Of a stretch of DNA of 64,000 nucleotides, positions 9,629-19,079 are shown piece after piece; positions within the stretch are counted from its first letter, which is position 1, and the number at the start of each line of letters is the position of its first letter. The DNA lies in contig NZ_NPKP01000001.1 in NCBI RefSeq assembly GCF_008329585.1, forward strand, positions 62,001 through 126,000, read 5' to 3'. Position numbers and translations under genes: made by a program. The DNA comes from Mycolicibacterium sp. P9-22. Lineage in GTDB: Bacteria > Actinomycetota > Actinomycetes > Mycobacteriales > Mycobacteriaceae. The notes under the pieces were generated by a model, which searched no databases, was not told the DNA's origin, and saw nothing but the letters and a program-made list of their open reading frames with translations.

Positions 9629-10507
9629 ATGGACATTCAGGAACTCCTCGACGCCGCACGTGCCGGATCACTGCGCGCCGCGGGCCGGCTGCTCAGCCTG
9701 GTGGAGAGTGAGCGTCGCGACGAGGTGCTGGCGGTGCTGCCCGCTTCCCCGGTGCGCACCGTCGGGATCACCGGGCCGCCCGGCGCGGGAAAGTCCACCA
9801 CCGTCGCGGTGCTCGTATCGGCCTACCGCGCCGGTGGCTTACGGGTCGCGGTGCTGGCCGTCGACCCGTCCTCGCCGTACAGCGGGGGAGCGCTGCTCGG
9901 GGACCGAATCCGGATGGCCGCCCATATCAACGACCCCGACGTGCTGATTCGGTCGGTGGCCACCCGCGGGCACCTGGGCGGGCTGGCGGCCGCTGTGCCC
10001 GCGGCGATCCGGCTGTTGGCGGCACTGCACTACGACATCGTCGTGCTGGAGACGGTCGGGGTCGGGCAGTCGGAGATCGAGATCGCCGCCGTCGCCGACC
10101 CGACGGTGGCCATCCTCAACCCGGGTGCCGGTGACGCGATCCAGGCCGCCAAGGCGGGGCTGCTGGAGATCGCCGACATCATCGTCGTCAACAAGGCCGA
10201 CCGCGATGGTGCCGATCAGACCGCCAGAGACCTGCACATCGAGACCGGGCTACCCATCCTCAAGATCATCGCGTCGCAGAACACCGGTATCGACGAGTTG
10301 ATCGCCGCCATCGACGCCCATCACCGGGCCGACACCGCCGAGCGGAGGGCGATCCGCGCGCGGCTGCAGATCCTGTCGCTGGCCCAAAGTGCGCTGCAGT
10401 CCCATCCTGGTCTCGCAGAACTGGCCGGGCAGGTGGCCGACGGCGACCTGGATGTCTACGCCGCGACCACTCGGCTCCTCGAGGGTGCGCAGGTCAAACC
10501 TCGATGA
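9629..10507 (+). CDS. meaB: MeaB/ArgK-type G-protein chaperone of the B12 mutase
   Basis: GTPase of 292 aa that in this family loads adenosylcobalamin onto acyl-CoA mutases and protects them from inactivation. Seen: Walker A GPPGAGKST, the DPSSPYSGGALLGDRIRM segment, SVATRGHLGGL, ETVGVGQSE and NKAD for guanine recognition. Length fits the family. The natural partner is the split mutase at 2088-4078, about 5.5 kb away. It starts 12 bp after the thiolase stub. Confidence 0.92.
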   Translation: MDIQELLDAARAGSLRAAGRLLSLVESERRDEVLAVLPASPVRTVGITGPPGAGKSTTVAVLVSAYRAGGLRVAVLAVDPSSPYSGGALLGDRIRMAAHINDPDVLIRSVATRGHLGGLAAAVPAAIRLLAALHYDIVVLETVGVGQSEIEIAAVADPTVAILNPGAGDAIQAAKAGLLEIADIIVVNKADRDGADQTARDLHIETGLPILKIIASQNTGIDELIAAIDAHHRADTAERRAIRARLQILSLAQSALQSHPGLAELAGQVADGDLDVYAATTRLLEGAQVKPR

Positions 10508-10585
10508 GAATGTGGTTTCCACTTTAGAGAAATGCTATTGTACGAATTCGTCAATACATTCTTCTACAGGTAGCCGAGGAGCCTG

Positions 10586-11017
10586 ATGCAGAAGGCACTT
10601 GCCCCCGAGATCTCCACCTGGCCCGATGAGAACCCGCAACTCATCGGCAGCCAGTGTGGCGCGTGTTCCGCGACGACGTTCCCGCGTCAGCAGCGCTGCC
10701 CCAAGTGCAGCAAGGCCGAGATGGCCGATCTGCTGCTGCCGCGCCGCGGCACCGTGGTGGCGTGGACGACGCAGGGATTCCCGCCCGGCGCACCGTATGC
10801 CGGCCCCACCGGTAAGGATTTCGTGCCCTTCGGTGTCGGCCTGGTCCAACTCGGTGACCTGATCCGCGTCGAGGGCCGGCTGACCGAAAACGACCCCGCC
10901 AAGCTGGAATTCGGCATGGAGGTCGAACTGACCATGGAGCCGTTCGCCACCGATGCCGACGGCGACGAACTGGTCACCTTCTGGTTCAAGCCGGTTCAGA
11001 AAGGGTCTGACTCATGA
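10586..11017 (+). CDS. DUF35 OB-fold/zinc-ribbon protein
   Basis: Small acyl-CoA-associated protein of 143 aa. The rubredoxin-like zinc ribbon is CGAC...CPKC (near residues 24-41), followed by an OB-fold region. DUF35 proteins pair with thiolase-like proteins; the steroid example is the ChsH2 DUF35 domain with the aldolase Ltp2. Here the thiolase-like partner overlaps by an ATGA junction, which supports a complex. The 78-bp region upstream has only poor matches to the GAGAAT operator. Confidence 0.88.
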   Translation: MQKALAPEISTWPDENPQLIGSQCGACSATTFPRQQRCPKCSKAEMADLLLPRRGTVVAWTTQGFPPGAPYAGPTGKDFVPFGVGLVQLGDLIRVEGRLTENDPAKLEFGMEVELTMEPFATDADGDELVTFWFKPVQKGSDS

Positions 11018-12159
11018 GCAATGACGTAGCGATCATCGGCGTCGGTATCCACCCGTTCGGCCGGTTCGACAAGACCGCGATGGAGATGGGCGCCGAGGCC
11101 ATCACCAGTGCGCTGGCCGATGCGAAGCTGGAATGGAAGGACATCCAGTTCGGGTTCGGCGGCAGCTATGAGGTGTCCAACCCCGACGCCGTCACGCGCC
11201 TGGTCGGACTCACCGGCATCACCTTCACCAACGTGTTCAACGCCTGCGCCACCTCGGCCAGCGCCATCCAGCAGACGGCGGACACCATCCGGTTGGGCAA
11301 GTACGACATCGGTATCGCGATCGGCCTGGACAAGCATCCGCGCGGCGCCTTCACAGATGATCCGGCCAAGCTGGCGCTGCCGCAGTGGTACGCCAACAAC
11401 GGCCAGTTCGTGACCACCAAGTTCTTCGGCATCAAGGCCAATCACTACATCCACAAGCACGGCATCTCCGAGGAGACGCTGGCGCGGGTGGCGAACAAGA
11501 ACTTCCGCAACGGCGTGCTGAACCCGAATGCGTTCCGGCGCAAGGAGATCTCCGTCGACGAGATCATGGCCTCACCGGTGCTCAATTACCCGCTGCGCCA
11601 GTACATGTTCTGCGCCCCCGACGAGGGCGCTGCCGCGGTCATCATGTGCCGCGCCGACATCGCCCACAAGTACACCGACAAGCCGGTGTACGTGCGGGCC
11701 AGCGAGATTCGCACCCGCACCTTCGGCGCCTACGAGGTGCATGCCACCTCGGCTCCGCTGGACGAGGATCCCTCGCCGACGGTGTTCGCCGCCAAGGCCG
11801 CCTACGAGGCCGCCGGAATCGGGCCCGAGGACGTCGACGTCGCGCAGCTCCAGGACACCGACGCGGGCGCCGAAGTCATCCACATGGCCGAGACCGGCTT
11901 GTGTGCCGACGGTGAGCAGGAAAAGCTGCTGATCGACGGAGCCACCGAGATCAACGGTTCCATCCCGGTGAACACCGACGGCGGCCTGATCGCCAACGGC
12001 GAGCCGATCGGCGCGTCCGGCCTGCGCCAGATGCATGAGTTGGTCCGGCAGTTGCGCGGCGAGGCGGGCGAACGTCAGGTCCCCGGTAATCCGCGCGTCG
12101 GCCTGGCCCAGGTGTACGGCGCCCCCGGCACCGCGTCGGCGACCATCCTTTCGCTGTAG
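11014..12159 (+). CDS. Thiolase-like lipid-transfer protein (Ltp2/SCP2 family) lacking thiolase histidines
   Basis: Thiolase-fold protein of 381 aa coupled to the DUF35 gene. The nucleophile position is kept (Cys78 in FNACATSAS), but the thiolase GHPxG box reads NGEPIGASG (Glu330) and the HDAF/YDxF position reads QLQD (Gln280). The last cysteine motif is replaced by VYGAPGTAS, where Tyr368 matches the C-terminal tyrosine of Ltp2-type retro-aldolases. It is therefore unlikely to be a normal thiolase. A retro-aldolase or structural role with the DUF35 protein is the best guess. Confidence 0.85.
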   Translation: MSNDVAIIGVGIHPFGRFDKTAMEMGAEAITSALADAKLEWKDIQFGFGGSYEVSNPDAVTRLVGLTGITFTNVFNACATSASAIQQTADTIRLGKYDIGIAIGLDKHPRGAFTDDPAKLALPQWYANNGQFVTTKFFGIKANHYIHKHGISEETLARVANKNFRNGVLNPNAFRRKEISVDEIMASPVLNYPLRQYMFCAPDEGAAAVIMCRADIAHKYTDKPVYVRASEIRTRTFGAYEVHATSAPLDEDPSPTVFAAKAAYEAAGIGPEDVDVAQLQDTDAGAEVIHMAETGLCADGEQEKLLIDGATEINGSIPVNTDGGLIANGEPIGASGLRQMHELVRQLRGEAGERQVPGNPRVGLAQVYGAPGTASATILSL

Positions 12160-12171
12160 TGTGCCCGAAGC

Positions 12172-12188
12172 GGTAACGGCGTTCTCAT
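12172..12188. promoter_or_regulatory. Half-operator box GGTAACGGCGTTCTCAT
   Basis: Matches the first 17 bp of the direct repeats at 1907 and 2047 (GGTATTGGCATTCTCAT) at 14 of 17 positions. It lies 18 bp before the enoyl-CoA hydratase start. Possibly a second form of the operator in which only the right half-site is kept. Confidence 0.5.
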
Positions 12189-12206
12189 AGGAATAGAGTG
12201 CGATTC

Positions 12207-13124
12207 ATGGCTTTCGAAAAATCCGAAACTCCCGAATACCGCTTCGTGACATACGAAACCCTCGACGAGGGCACCATCGCCCGGATCATGCTGAACCGGC
12301 CGGAGGCGCGCAACGCGCAGAACCGCGGCATGCTCGTCGAATTGCACGAGGCGTTTTTGCGTGCCGAGACCGACGACACCGTGCGTGTCGTCATCCTCGG
12401 CGGAAACGGCCCGATGTTCTCCGCGGGTCACGATGTCGGGTCCAAGGTGCAGCGCGCCGAGCACACCCCGGGCCCGGATCAGCACCCCAGCTTCACGGTC
12501 AACGGCGGTACGCGGCAGGGCGCGGAAAGCCTGATGCTGCAGGAGTGGCATCACTACTTCGAGAACACCCGGCGCTGGCGCAACCTGCGCAAGATCACCA
12601 TCGCCTCGGTGCACGGCGACGTCTACGCGGCGGCACTGATGCTGATGTGGTCCTGCGACCTGATCGTCGCCGCCGACAACACCAGGTTCACCGATGTCGT
12701 CGGTACCCGCCTAGGCATGTGCGGTGTCGAGTACTTCGCGCATCCCTGGGAATTCGGCGCTCGCAAGACCAAGGAACTGATGCTCACCGGTGACACCCTC
12801 TCGGTGGAGGAGGGCCACGCGCTGGGCATGGTGTCCAAGATCTTCCCGGCCGACGAACTCGCGGACAAGACGGTCGAATTCGCCCGTCGCATCGCCAAGG
12901 TGCCGACCATGGCGGCGCTGCTGGTCAAGGAGTCGGTGAACCAGACCCAGGACAACCAGGGCTTCTACAACTCGCTGAACGCCTGCTTCACGCTGCACGA
13001 GCTGAACCACAGCCACTGGGCGCAGGTGCACGAGAACAAGTTCCCGGTCGGACTGGTCGAAGACGGCCTTGAGGACTGGAAGACCGCGGGCCCGCCGAAG
13101 GCTGCGGTCAAAGACCAGCCCTAG
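12207..13124 (+). CDS. Enoyl-CoA hydratase/isomerase family protein
   Basis: Crotonase-fold protein of 305 aa, longer than usual because of an insert around PGPDQHPSFTVNGG after the first active-site loop. ATG 12207 is preferred to GTG 12198. The oxyanion-hole region is FSAGHDVGS and the second loop is ASVHGDVYAAALMLMWSCD. The usual catalytic Glu pair is not evident (VVGTRLGMCGVEYF region), so hydration versus another crotonase reaction cannot be decided. Last gene before a strong terminator. Confidence 0.87.
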   Translation: MAFEKSETPEYRFVTYETLDEGTIARIMLNRPEARNAQNRGMLVELHEAFLRAETDDTVRVVILGGNGPMFSAGHDVGSKVQRAEHTPGPDQHPSFTVNGGTRQGAESLMLQEWHHYFENTRRWRNLRKITIASVHGDVYAAALMLMWSCDLIVAADNTRFTDVVGTRLGMCGVEYFAHPWEFGARKTKELMLTGDTLSVEEGHALGMVSKIFPADELADKTVEFARRIAKVPTMAALLVKESVNQTQDNQGFYNSLNACFTLHELNHSHWAQVHENKFPVGLVEDGLEDWKTAGPPKAAVKDQP

Positions 13125-13129
13125 CCTGC

Positions 13130-13178
13130 GATTTGTGGAGTTCTGGTCGGAACCAGTCCGACCAGAACTCCACAAATC
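13130..13178. terminator. Perfect 22-bp hairpin between convergent genes
   Basis: Arms 13130-13151 and 13157-13178 are exact reverse complements (22 bp) around a 5-nt loop ACCAG. No U-tract follows. It lies just after the hydratase stop and touches the stop codon of the convergent flavoprotein, so it can end transcription from both sides. Confidence 0.85.
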
Positions 13179-14802
13179 ACTCTAGGGATTCGCCTGTCGC
13201 GGCGGCGTATCCGCTGCGATAACCGAAGGTCATGGCCGGTCCCAGCGTGCCGCCAGCGCCGCCGTAGGCCTTGCCGGTCACCCCGGCCATCGCGTTCCCG
13301 GCGGCGAACAGACCGGGGATGACCTTCCCGCTGACATGCAGCACCCGTCCGTCGCGGTCGGTGCGCGGTCCGCCCTTGGTGCCCATCGCGCCGACGGCCA
13401 CCGGCACCGCGTAGAACGGCGCGGTGTCCAGCGGACCCAGGGTCTGCAGTGCCGGGGTCGCCGCCGAGGGATCGCCCCAGTAGCCGTCGTATGCGCTTGC
13501 GCCGCGGCCGAAGTCGGGATCGTGCTCGGCGGCGACGTTGGTGTTCCACTTCTCGACGGTCCGGACCAGGCCCTCGGGGTCGACACCGAGGGTGGCACCC
13601 AGATCCTCCAGGGTCGCGGATTCGTGAAACCAATCCGGCGCCGGCCCGTCGGGGTCCACCCCGAGGAACCCGTAGCGTTTGAGGTGCTGCGCGTCGAAGA
13701 CGATCCAGGCCGGATCGTTGAGGTAGCCGGCCCGAGGGTCGAGATGATGGAACGGCCCGGCCATCGAGTTGTACTCGCCGGCCTCGTTGAGGAAGCGTTT
13801 GCCTGCCCGGTTGACGATGATGCTGCGCGGACGGGTCCGTTCCAGCCGGACGCTGCGGCTGCGGGGCCGGCCGCCCAGGGTGTCCCCGGGAATCTGCACG
13901 ATGGGCACCCACCAGGCCTCGCCCATGTTCGCCAGATCGGCGCCGTGTGCCATGGCCATCCGCAGACCGTCGCCGGTGTTGTTCGGCGGGGAGACCGCCC
14001 CGTGCATCGGTCCGCGCAGGTAGGCGTCGACAAGCTGGGGATCCCACTCGAATCCGCCGGTGCCCAGGATCACCCCGCGACGGGCCCGGACCTGGATGTC
14101 CTTGCCGCCGTGGTCGATCCGTACTCCGGTGATGCCCTCGGCCGATCCGATCAATTCGACGGCGCGTGCCTCGGTGACCGGGACGACGCCGAGGTCCAGC
14201 AGGCCCTTGAGCAAGCCGGCGATCAGTGCGGTGCCGGCGACGCACGGCTCGGCCAGTGAATCGTCCACCGTTGCGTGGATGCGCGCCTTGGTCTCGGCGT
14301 CGATCCCGACATTGCTGAAGTCCAGCGGGAAGGCCGTGATGCGGTCGTGCCATTCGCCGAGGGCGGCCAGATCGAAAGGTTTGGCATTGAGCGACCGGCC
14401 ACCGCCGGGACGCCCGCCGGGTAGTTCGGGTTTGTAGTCGGGGAAGCCCTCGGCGATCTCGAACCGCAGATCGCTGTGCTGCTCCAGGTAGTCCAGCATG
14501 GCCGGGCCGGTCCGCACGAAGGTCTCGACCAGTTCGCGATCCATCGCGCCAAGGGACTGCGCCTCAAGGTATTTGAGCGCGTCCTGCACCGACAGTTCGG
14601 CGCCGGCGAGCCGGTCGTGGGCTGGTATCCAGGTGATACCACCGGACACCGCGGTGGTGCCGCCCACGGTCGCTGCCTTCTCGTACACCGCGACGCCGGC
14701 GCCGTTGGTCGCGGCGGTGAGCGCCGCTGCCAGTCCCGCGCCGCCGGTGCCGAGGACGACGACGTCGACCTCGGAATCCCACTGTTGTTCCGAATCAGGC
14801 AC
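13177..14802 (-). CDS. FAD-dependent dehydrogenase, 3-ketosteroid dehydrogenase-like
   Basis: Flavoprotein of the KstD/fumarate-reductase family, about 541 aa. GTG 14802 follows AGGAAGG at 9 nt; GTG 14808 and TTG 14823 are also open. Seen: GTGGAGLAAAL dinucleotide motif, YEKAATVGGTTAVSGG after it, GTGGFEWD in the middle, and a C-terminal [20 protein letters not shown] flavin motif typical of KstD. Such enzymes introduce a double bond next to a ring ketone. It follows the IclR gene closely, so the regulator and enzyme are probably co-transcribed. Confidence 0.88.
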   Translation of the reverse strand: MPDSEQQWDSEVDVVVLGTGGAGLAAALTAATNGAGVAVYEKAATVGGTTAVSGGITWIPAHDRLAGAELSVQDALKYLEAQSLGAMDRELVETFVRTGPAMLDYLEQHSDLRFEIAEGFPDYKPELPGGRPGGGRSLNAKPFDLAALGEWHDRITAFPLDFSNVGIDAETKARIHATVDDSLAEPCVAGTALIAGLLKGLLDLGVVPVTEARAVELIGSAEGITGVRIDHGGKDIQVRARRGVILGTGGFEWDPQLVDAYLRGPMHGAVSPPNNTGDGLRMAMAHGADLANMGEAWWVPIVQIPGDTLGGRPRSRSVRLERTRPRSIIVNRAGKRFLNEAGEYNSMAGPFHHLDPRAGYLNDPAWIVFDAQHLKRYGFLGVDPDGPAPDWFHESATLEDLGATLGVDPEGLVRTVEKWNTNVAAEHDPDFGRGASAYDGYWGDPSAATPALQTLGPLDTAPFYAVPVAVGAMGTKGGPRTDRDGRVLHVSGKVIPGLFAAGNAMAGVTGKAYGGAGGTLGPAMTFGYRSGYAAATGESLE

Positions 14803-14819
14803 TGCCACAAACCTTCCTG

Positions 14820-15554
14820 TCAACTGAGGATGCCGGAGAGTTCTCGGGCCGCACGCACCACCGCTTCCCGGCCCTTCAGGACGACGTCCTCGCGGTGCGA
14901 AATCAAATTGATGCAGGTGGGCGGCGACGGGGCGCGGCGGCGGACGGGCACGGCCAGGCCGTAGGTGTCCGGCTCCACCTCACCGTGGGTGATGACCCAG
15001 CCCTGTTCGCGTGCCTGCCGGACGATGTCACGTTCGCCGGGCCGCGGCGGCATGCTCGCCAGCAGTGCCGCGCCGGCGGCGCCCCGTTCCAGCGGGTGGC
15101 GGCTGCCTTCGTGGAACGACAACTGATAGAAGACCAGCGTCGGCACGATCACGGCGATGGCGACCTGTTGATCGCCCTCGGCGACCAGCAGCGACACCGT
15201 GGTGCCCAGGTCATCGGCGAGCATGCGCAGCGTCGGGACGCTGAGTTGGCGCACGTTGTTGTCGAAGGACGCGCCGAGGACGGCGAGTGCGGCCGCCGGC
15301 CGGTATTTGCCGTCGGAGCCCTTCGCGATGAACCGGGCCTGAGCGAGGGTGCTGAGCAGACGGTAGGCGATGGTGCGGTGCACGCCGACGAAGTCGGCGA
15401 CCTCGGCGGCGGTGACCCCGGTCGGTGCGCTGGACACGGCTTGCAGCGCCGAAAGTCCCCTGGCCAGAGTCTGTGAACCGGCCGCCGGACGCGCGGCGCC
15501 CACTGCGCCTGCCCGCGGTTCTGGGCTTGGGCCCAGTCCCTTGACAGACGTCAT
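14820..15554 (-). CDS. IclR-family transcriptional regulator
   Basis: Regulator of 244 aa. An N-terminal winged helix-turn-helix (about residues 28-90; LARGLSALQAVSSAPTGVT then VHRTIAYRLLSTL) is followed by an IclR effector domain with HPLERGAAGAALL. It is divergent from the mhpC-A-B operon; in several bacteria an IclR-type protein (MhpR) activates the phenylpropionate mhp genes, so the same role is likely here. The intergenic region of 111 bp includes GTGC...GCAC symmetry near 15579-15605 that might be its site, but this is weak. Confidence 0.9.
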   Translation of the reverse strand: MTSVKGLGPSPEPRAGAVGAARPAAGSQTLARGLSALQAVSSAPTGVTAAEVADFVGVHRTIAYRLLSTLAQARFIAKGSDGKYRPAAALAVLGASFDNNVRQLSVPTLRMLADDLGTTVSLLVAEGDQQVAIAVIVPTLVFYQLSFHEGSRHPLERGAAGAALLASMPPRPGERDIVRQAREQGWVITHGEVEPDTYGLAVPVRRRAPSPPTCINLISHREDVVLKGREAVVRAARELSGILS

Positions 15555-15623
15555 CGGGAGAGTGATGCTCTATAGATAGTGCACATTAGTGTTCGATATT
15601 AGCACACATGATTGCGCAAAAGC

Positions 15624-15638
15624 GAGAATGAGATTTCC
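15624..15638. promoter_or_regulatory. Degenerate copy of the GAGAAT operator
   Basis: GAGAATGAGATTTCC: the left half-site is perfect, the right one matches 4 of 6. It lies 27 bp upstream of the mhpC-like start, between IclR and the nine-gene operon. It may link this operon to the same regulon, but could be chance. Confidence 0.45.
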
Positions 15639-15665
15639 GCGCAAGCGGGATCGGTGAGGAGCGGG

Positions 15666-16532
15666 ATGTCCGTCCACGAAAGCATCTGGAGTGATCTCCA
15701 GGGCGTTTCGTTCAGCCAGGGCTACCTCGATGCGGGGGGCGTGCGTACCCGCTATCTGCACGCCGGCGACCCGGGCAAGCCGGCGCTGGTGCTGCTGCAC
15801 GGCTCGGGCGGCCACGCCGAGGCGTACGTGCGCAACCTGGAAGCGCACGCCGAGCACTTCTCCACCTGGTCCATCGACATGCTCGGCCACGGCTACACCG
15901 ACAAGCCCGGACACCCGATCGAGGTCGCGCACTACGTCGAGCACCTGCTGGCGGTCTTCGACGTCATCGGCGCCGACAAGGTGTATCTTTCGGGAGAGTC
16001 GTTGGGCGGCTGGGTGGCCGCCCGTGCGGCCTCCGATCACCCGGAACGTATCGAGCGACTGGTGCTCAACACCGCGGGCGGCTCGCAGGCTGACCCCGAG
16101 GTCATGAAGCGCATCATCACCCTGTCCATGGCCGCCGCCGAGAACCCGGACTGGGAAACCGTGCAGGCCCGGATCAAATGGCTGATGGCCGACAAGTTCA
16201 AGGGCTACGACGATATCGTCGCCAGCCGCCAGAAGGTCTACCAGCAGCCCGGTTTCGACGCCGCCATGAGCGACATCATGGCCCTGCAGGATCCCGAGAT
16301 CCGGGCCCGCAACCTGCTCGGGCCCGCCGAGTACGGCGCCATCAAGGCGCCCACCCTGGTGCTGTGGACCAGTGACGATCCCACCGCGGATGTCAGCGAG
16401 GGCAGGCGCATCTCGGAGATGATCCCGGGTGCGCGCTTCGAGGTCATGCCCGGCTGCGGGCACTGGCCGCAATACGAGGATGCCAAGACCTTCGACCGTC
16501 TGCACATCGACTTCCTGCTGGGCAGGTCATGA
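15666..16532 (+). CDS. mhpC: Meta-cleavage product hydrolase, MhpC-like
   Basis: Alpha/beta hydrolase of 288 aa that would hydrolyse the C-C bond of the ring-opened product made by the dioxygenase two genes on. Start ATG 15666 follows TGAGGAGCGGG. Oxyanion region [10 protein letters not shown] (44-53), nucleophile Ser112 in SGESLGGW, acid Asp near 239 in LWTSDDPT, His266 in GCGHWPQYE. First gene of an operon with overlapping genes through 25532. Confidence 0.9.
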   Translation: MSVHESIWSDLQGVSFSQGYLDAGGVRTRYLHAGDPGKPALVLLHGSGGHAEAYVRNLEAHAEHFSTWSIDMLGHGYTDKPGHPIEVAHYVEHLLAVFDVIGADKVYLSGESLGGWVAARAASDHPERIERLVLNTAGGSQADPEVMKRIITLSMAAAENPDWETVQARIKWLMADKFKGYDDIVASRQKVYQQPGFDAAMSDIMALQDPEIRARNLLGPAEYGAIKAPTLVLWTSDDPTADVSEGRRISEMIPGARFEVMPGCGHWPQYEDAKTFDRLHIDFLLGRS

Positions 16533-18184
16533 CCGAGCACACGGACGTCCTCATCGTCGGTGCCGGACCCGTCGGCCTGACACTGGCGAACATCCTTGGC
16601 CTCCAAGGTGTCCGAACCGTGATCGTGGAGGAACGCGACACCCTCATCGACTACCCCCGCGGCGTGGGGCTCGACGACGAGTCGTTGCGTACCTTCCAGT
16701 CCATCGGGCTCGTCGCGCAGGTCCTGCCGCACACCGTGCCCAACCAGATCCTGCGCTTCTTCGACGGCAAGCGCCGCCTGCTCGCCGAGATGGCACCCCC
16801 GGACGCCCGATTCGGATGGCCCAAGCGCAACGGGTTCGTTCAACCCCTCGTCGACGCCGAATTGCTGCGCGGCCTGGAACGTTTCGACCATGTCGACGTG
16901 CGGTGGGGTACCCGGATGGCGAACTGTGTGGCCGACGACGACGGTGTCACCGCCGACCTGCGGTCGGGCGACGACCCGGTGACCTTGCGTGCACAGTATG
17001 TGGTCGGCTGCGACGGTGGGCGAAGCGCCACCCGCCACCTCATGGGAGTCTCGTTCGAGGGCACCACCTCGGCGACGCGCTGGCTGGTCGTGGACCTCGC
17101 CTCCGACCCGCTCGGGCATCCCAACAGCGAGGTCGGCGCCGACCCGCGCCGGCCGTACGCGTCCATCTCGATCGCGCACGGAATCCGGCGCTTCGAGTTC
17201 ATGATCCACGCCGACGAGACCGACGAGCAGGTCGAGAAGCCCGAGTTCATCGCGCGCATGCTGGCGCCGTTCGTGCCGCACCCCGACCGGGTTGACATCA
17301 TCCGGCACCGGGTCTACACCCATCACTCCCGCATCGCCGGGGCCTTCCGAGCCGGCCGGATGCTGCTGGGCGGCGATGCCGCCCACCTGATGCCGGTATG
17401 GCAGGGCCAGGGCTACAACAGTGGGATCCGCGATGCGGCGAATCTCGGCTGGAAGCTCGCCGCGGTGGTCAACGGTGACGCCGGCGACGGGCTGCTGGAC
17501 AGCTACGACGCCGAGCGCCGTAAGCACGCGCGGGCCATGATCGACCTGTCCACCCTGGTGGGCCGGGTCATCTCGCCCACCGACCCGCGCATCGCGACCG
17601 TGCGGGACAAGGTGATCCGGGCGGCATCGGTGGTGCCGACGCTCAAGCGCTACGTGCTGGAGATGCGGTTCAAACCCATGCCGCGCTACGACACCGGGGC
17701 GGTGGTGCACTCGGAGTCGTCGTCGGCGATACCGCCGGCGGGCACCCTGTTCATCCAGCCCCACGTGGACACCCGAGACACCCAGAACATCCTGCTCGAC
17801 GAGGTGCTGGGTACCGGGTTCGCGGTGCTGGCCTGGAACAACAATCCGCGCGCCCTGCTCGGCGACGCCACCTTTGCCCGTTGGAAGCGTCTGGGCGCCA
17901 ACCTCATCGAGGCACGGCCGAACACCCAGCTGAATTGGACCGGACACGACGACCCCGACGTCACCATCGTCGGCGACCGCACCGGTGCGCTGAAGAAGTT
18001 CTTCGACGCGCACACCGAGTCGGTGCTGTTCATCCGGCCGGACCGGTGCATCGCGGCCGCATGCCTGGCCCAGTTGTCCGATGAGACCAGCACCAAACTG
18101 TTCGACGTCCTTCGTCTCACCGAGGGAGGTGAATCCCGTGTCCCAGATCGCCCTGTGCTGCATGTCGCACAGCCCCCTGCTTAA
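16529..18184 (+). CDS. mhpA: FAD-dependent aromatic hydroxylase, MhpA-like
   Basis: Class A flavin monooxygenase of 551 aa, overlapping mhpC by ATGA. N-terminal [11 protein letters not shown] (FAD), [12 protein letters not shown] (DG motif), and [19 protein letters not shown] (GD motif), with [13 protein letters not shown] after it. MhpA converts 3-(3-hydroxyphenyl)propionate to the 2,3-dihydroxy compound; the same kind of ortho-hydroxylation preparing a catechol is expected here. The real substrate may be a larger phenol. Confidence 0.9.
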   Translation: MTEHTDVLIVGAGPVGLTLANILGLQGVRTVIVEERDTLIDYPRGVGLDDESLRTFQSIGLVAQVLPHTVPNQILRFFDGKRRLLAEMAPPDARFGWPKRNGFVQPLVDAELLRGLERFDHVDVRWGTRMANCVADDDGVTADLRSGDDPVTLRAQYVVGCDGGRSATRHLMGVSFEGTTSATRWLVVDLASDPLGHPNSEVGADPRRPYASISIAHGIRRFEFMIHADETDEQVEKPEFIARMLAPFVPHPDRVDIIRHRVYTHHSRIAGAFRAGRMLLGGDAAHLMPVWQGQGYNSGIRDAANLGWKLAAVVNGDAGDGLLDSYDAERRKHARAMIDLSTLVGRVISPTDPRIATVRDKVIRAASVVPTLKRYVLEMRFKPMPRYDTGAVVHSESSSAIPPAGTLFIQPHVDTRDTQNILLDEVLGTGFAVLAWNNNPRALLGDATFARWKRLGANLIEARPNTQLNWTGHDDPDVTIVGDRTGALKKFFDAHTESVLFIRPDRCIAAACLAQLSDETSTKLFDVLRLTEGGESRVPDRPVLHVAQPPA

Positions 18185-19079
18185 CCTTCCGGGCCCGTCG
18201 GCGGAACTCCTGGAGGACATCAACACCCAACTGTCGGCGGCGCGCGCCTTCGTGGCCGACTTCGATCCCGAGCTCGTCGTGATCTTCTCGCCGGATCACT
18301 ACAACGGCTTCTTCTACCGGCTGATGCCGCCCTTCTGCATCGGCAGCGCCGCCACTGGCGTCGGTGACTACGGCACCTACGCCGGACCCCTCGACGTCCC
18401 CGCAGCGCTGGCCAACGAGATGGCCGCCGCAGCATGGGAATCCGGAGTCGACGTGTCACTGTCGGCGGCCATGGACGTAGACCACGGCACCGTGCAACCA
18501 CTGGAAGTGCTCTTCGGCGACGCGTCCTCCCGGCCGGTCATCCCGGTCTTCATCAACTCGGTGGCCACCCCGCTCGGGCCGCTGACCCGCACCCGCGCCC
18601 TCGGCACCGCCATCGGCGATCATCTGGCCACCCTGGGCAAGCGGGTTCTCGTCGTCGGTTCCGGCGGGCTGTCCCACGATCCGCCGGTGCCGACGCTGGC
18701 CACCGCGCCGCCGGCGGCGCTGGACCGGATCGTCGGTGGCGCGCCGATGTCCCCGGAAGGCCGGGCGGCCCGGCAGCAGGCGGTGATCGCCGCGGCGCAC
18801 GATTTCGCCCATGGGCAGAGCCCGCTGCAACCGCTGAACCCGGACTGGGATCGCGCCCTGCTCGATCTGATCGACACCAATCGGCTGGCCGAGGTGGATG
18901 GCTGGAGCAACGAGTGGATCGCCCGCGAGGCCGGCAACTCGGCGCACGAGATCCGCACCTGGGTGGCCGCTTTCGCCGCTTTGGCCGCCCAGGGCCCCTA
19001 CCAGACGCAGCAGCGCTACTACCGCGCTGCTCCCGAGTTGATCGCGGGATTCGCGATCCGGACGGCGGTATCCGCGTGA
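18138..19079 (+). CDS. mhpB: Extradiol ring-cleavage dioxygenase, MhpB-like
   Basis: LigB-type Fe(II) dioxygenase of 313 aa that opens a catechol ring next to the hydroxyls. GTG 18138 follows GGGAGGTGAATCCC and lies 47 bp inside the mhpA-like gene. Very close to E. coli MhpB throughout: CMSHSPLL at the start, [10 protein letters not shown] (51-60), His116 in [12 protein letters not shown] and His180 in [12 protein letters not shown], equivalent to His115 and His179. Length equals MhpB. Confidence 0.93.
   Translation: MSQIALCCMSHSPLLNLPGPSAELLEDINTQLSAARAFVADFDPELVVIFSPDHYNGFFYRLMPPFCIGSAATGVGDYGTYAGPLDVPAALANEMAAAAWESGVDVSLSAAMDVDHGTVQPLEVLFGDASSRPVIPVFINSVATPLGPLTRTRALGTAIGDHLATLGKRVLVVGSGGLSHDPPVPTLATAPPAALDRIVGGAPMSPEGRAARQQAVIAAAHDFAHGQSPLQPLNPDWDRALLDLIDTNRLAEVDGWSNEWIAREAGNSAHEIRTWVAAFAALAAQGPYQTQQRYYRAAPELIAGFAIRTAVSA

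Noticed and set aside
10506..10541. GAGAAT-type boxes before the DUF35 gene (GAGAATGTGGTTTCC and GAGAAATGCTATTGT)
   Set aside because: The right half-sites match at 3 of 6 or fewer positions, too weak to call operators.
15579..15605. GTGC...GCAC symmetry as an IclR operator
   Set aside because: Only four-base arms in AT-rich sequence; many alternative registers. Mentioned with the IclR gene but not listed as a site.
16238..18226. 662-codon minus-strand open frame across mhpA
   Set aside because: It is antisense to MhpA and MhpC homologues with clear motifs and has no recognisable domain or ribosome site.
18434..19075. Long N-terminal extension of the second KstD-like flavoprotein
   Set aside because: The extension overlaps the MhpB homologue in another frame; GTG 19076 with a GTGA junction gives the normal family start.
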